Shown one piece after another: positions 6,100 through 6,249 of a stretch of 6,249 bases of DNA; the first letter of the stretch is position 1, and every line of letters starts with the position of its first letter. This stretch comes from an uncultured Gammaproteobacteria bacterium. Its GTDB lineage: Bacteria > Pseudomonadota > Gammaproteobacteria > Pseudomonadales > Litorivicinaceae. The position numbers and the translations under genes are program-made. The notes under the pieces were generated by a model. That model searched no databases. It saw only the letters and a list, made by a program, of their open reading frames with translations, and was not told the DNA's origin. The stretch is taken from positions 1 to 6,249 of the forward strand of contig CAJXXD010000059.1 of NCBI GenBank assembly GCA_913062835.1, in the 5' to 3' direction.

Positions 6100-6249
6100 A
6101 TGCAAACATCGTGGCGCTTGTTGACAGGGATACTCGTTACTTTTTGGAGCGGAATTGCGATTGCGTCCGCGGCTGAAGGACCAATTTCACGGCTTGTGTC
6201 TGATGCAACTCAATGGGTTGCCGACACACAGGGCGTCGACCCGAGCTGG
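6100..6249 (+). CDS. flgA: Probable P-ring assembly chaperone FlgA, N-terminal part only
   Basis: Fifty codons run open from ATG 6100 to the window end. The N-terminus looks like a Sec signal peptide: Arg6, a hydrophobic stretch at about 7-21, and Ala22-Ser23-Ala24 fitting signal peptidase I cleavage after residue 24. The mature start continues with a helix-like stretch including LVSDATQWVADTQG. FlgA is a periplasmic protein that helps FlgI assemble the P ring, and it is classically encoded divergently from flgB. The identity rests on this context and the signal peptide, because the diagnostic SAF-like domain is outside the window. In this frame a TGA at 6082-6084 closes the upstream side and this is the first ATG after it. 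No convincing Shine-Dalgarno sequence precedes it; AAGGAT at 6070-6075 is too distant. Confidence 0.7.
   Translation, partial: MQTSWRLLTGILVTFWSGIAIASAAEGPISRLVSDATQWVADTQGVDPSW

Noticed and set aside
6081..6176. Alternative ATG at 6081 for the plus-strand gene
   Set aside because: It is in another frame, closes with TGA after about 31 codons and gives a product without signal peptide or family features.

Overview
The window is the start of a proximal flagellar rod and hook operon, read on the minus strand. The gene order is flgB, flgC, flgD, flgE, flgF, flgG. The first codons of a divergent gene, most likely flgA, lie on the plus strand at the right edge. This layout (flgA back to back with flgBCDEFG), the family-typical protein ends and base composition near 50% GC suggest a Gram-negative gammaproteobacterium. 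The very acidic hook protein and a probable sigma-54 promoter fit a marine or saline polar-flagellate type, but genus cannot be read from the sequence.

Layout from right to left: 6100-6249 is the first 50 codons of flgA, with a signal peptide. 5912-6099 is a 188-base divergent intergenic region. It holds a good -24/-12 element facing flgB, a perfect 12-base palindrome, and an unusual density of GTTG/CAAC. Then follow flgB (5528-5911) and flgC (5094-5516) for the proximal rod, flgD (4323-5090) for the hook cap, flgE (1404-4319) for the hook, flgF (615-1382) for the proximal rod, and flgG (1-603, cut by the left edge) for the distal rod. Gaps between the genes are 3 to 21 bases. Every gene in the run has a Shine-Dalgarno sequence, some overlapping the previous stop codon, so this is one tightly coupled transcription unit. 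There is no stretch over 300 bases without a gene.

The products are export substrates of the flagellar type III apparatus. FlgB, FlgC and FlgF build the proximal rod, FlgG the distal rod, FlgD caps the growing hook and FlgE polymerises into the hook. FlgA would be secreted by Sec to the periplasm to help assemble the P ring (FlgI).

The part most worth a second look is FlgE. At 971 residues it is more than twice the enteric length. About 550 residues are inserted in its outer domain, containing several degenerate copies of one module that resembles the flagellin/hook 'IN' repeat. The second interesting part is the structured intergenic region. I see no mobile element, CRISPR array, RNA gene or wholly new system.
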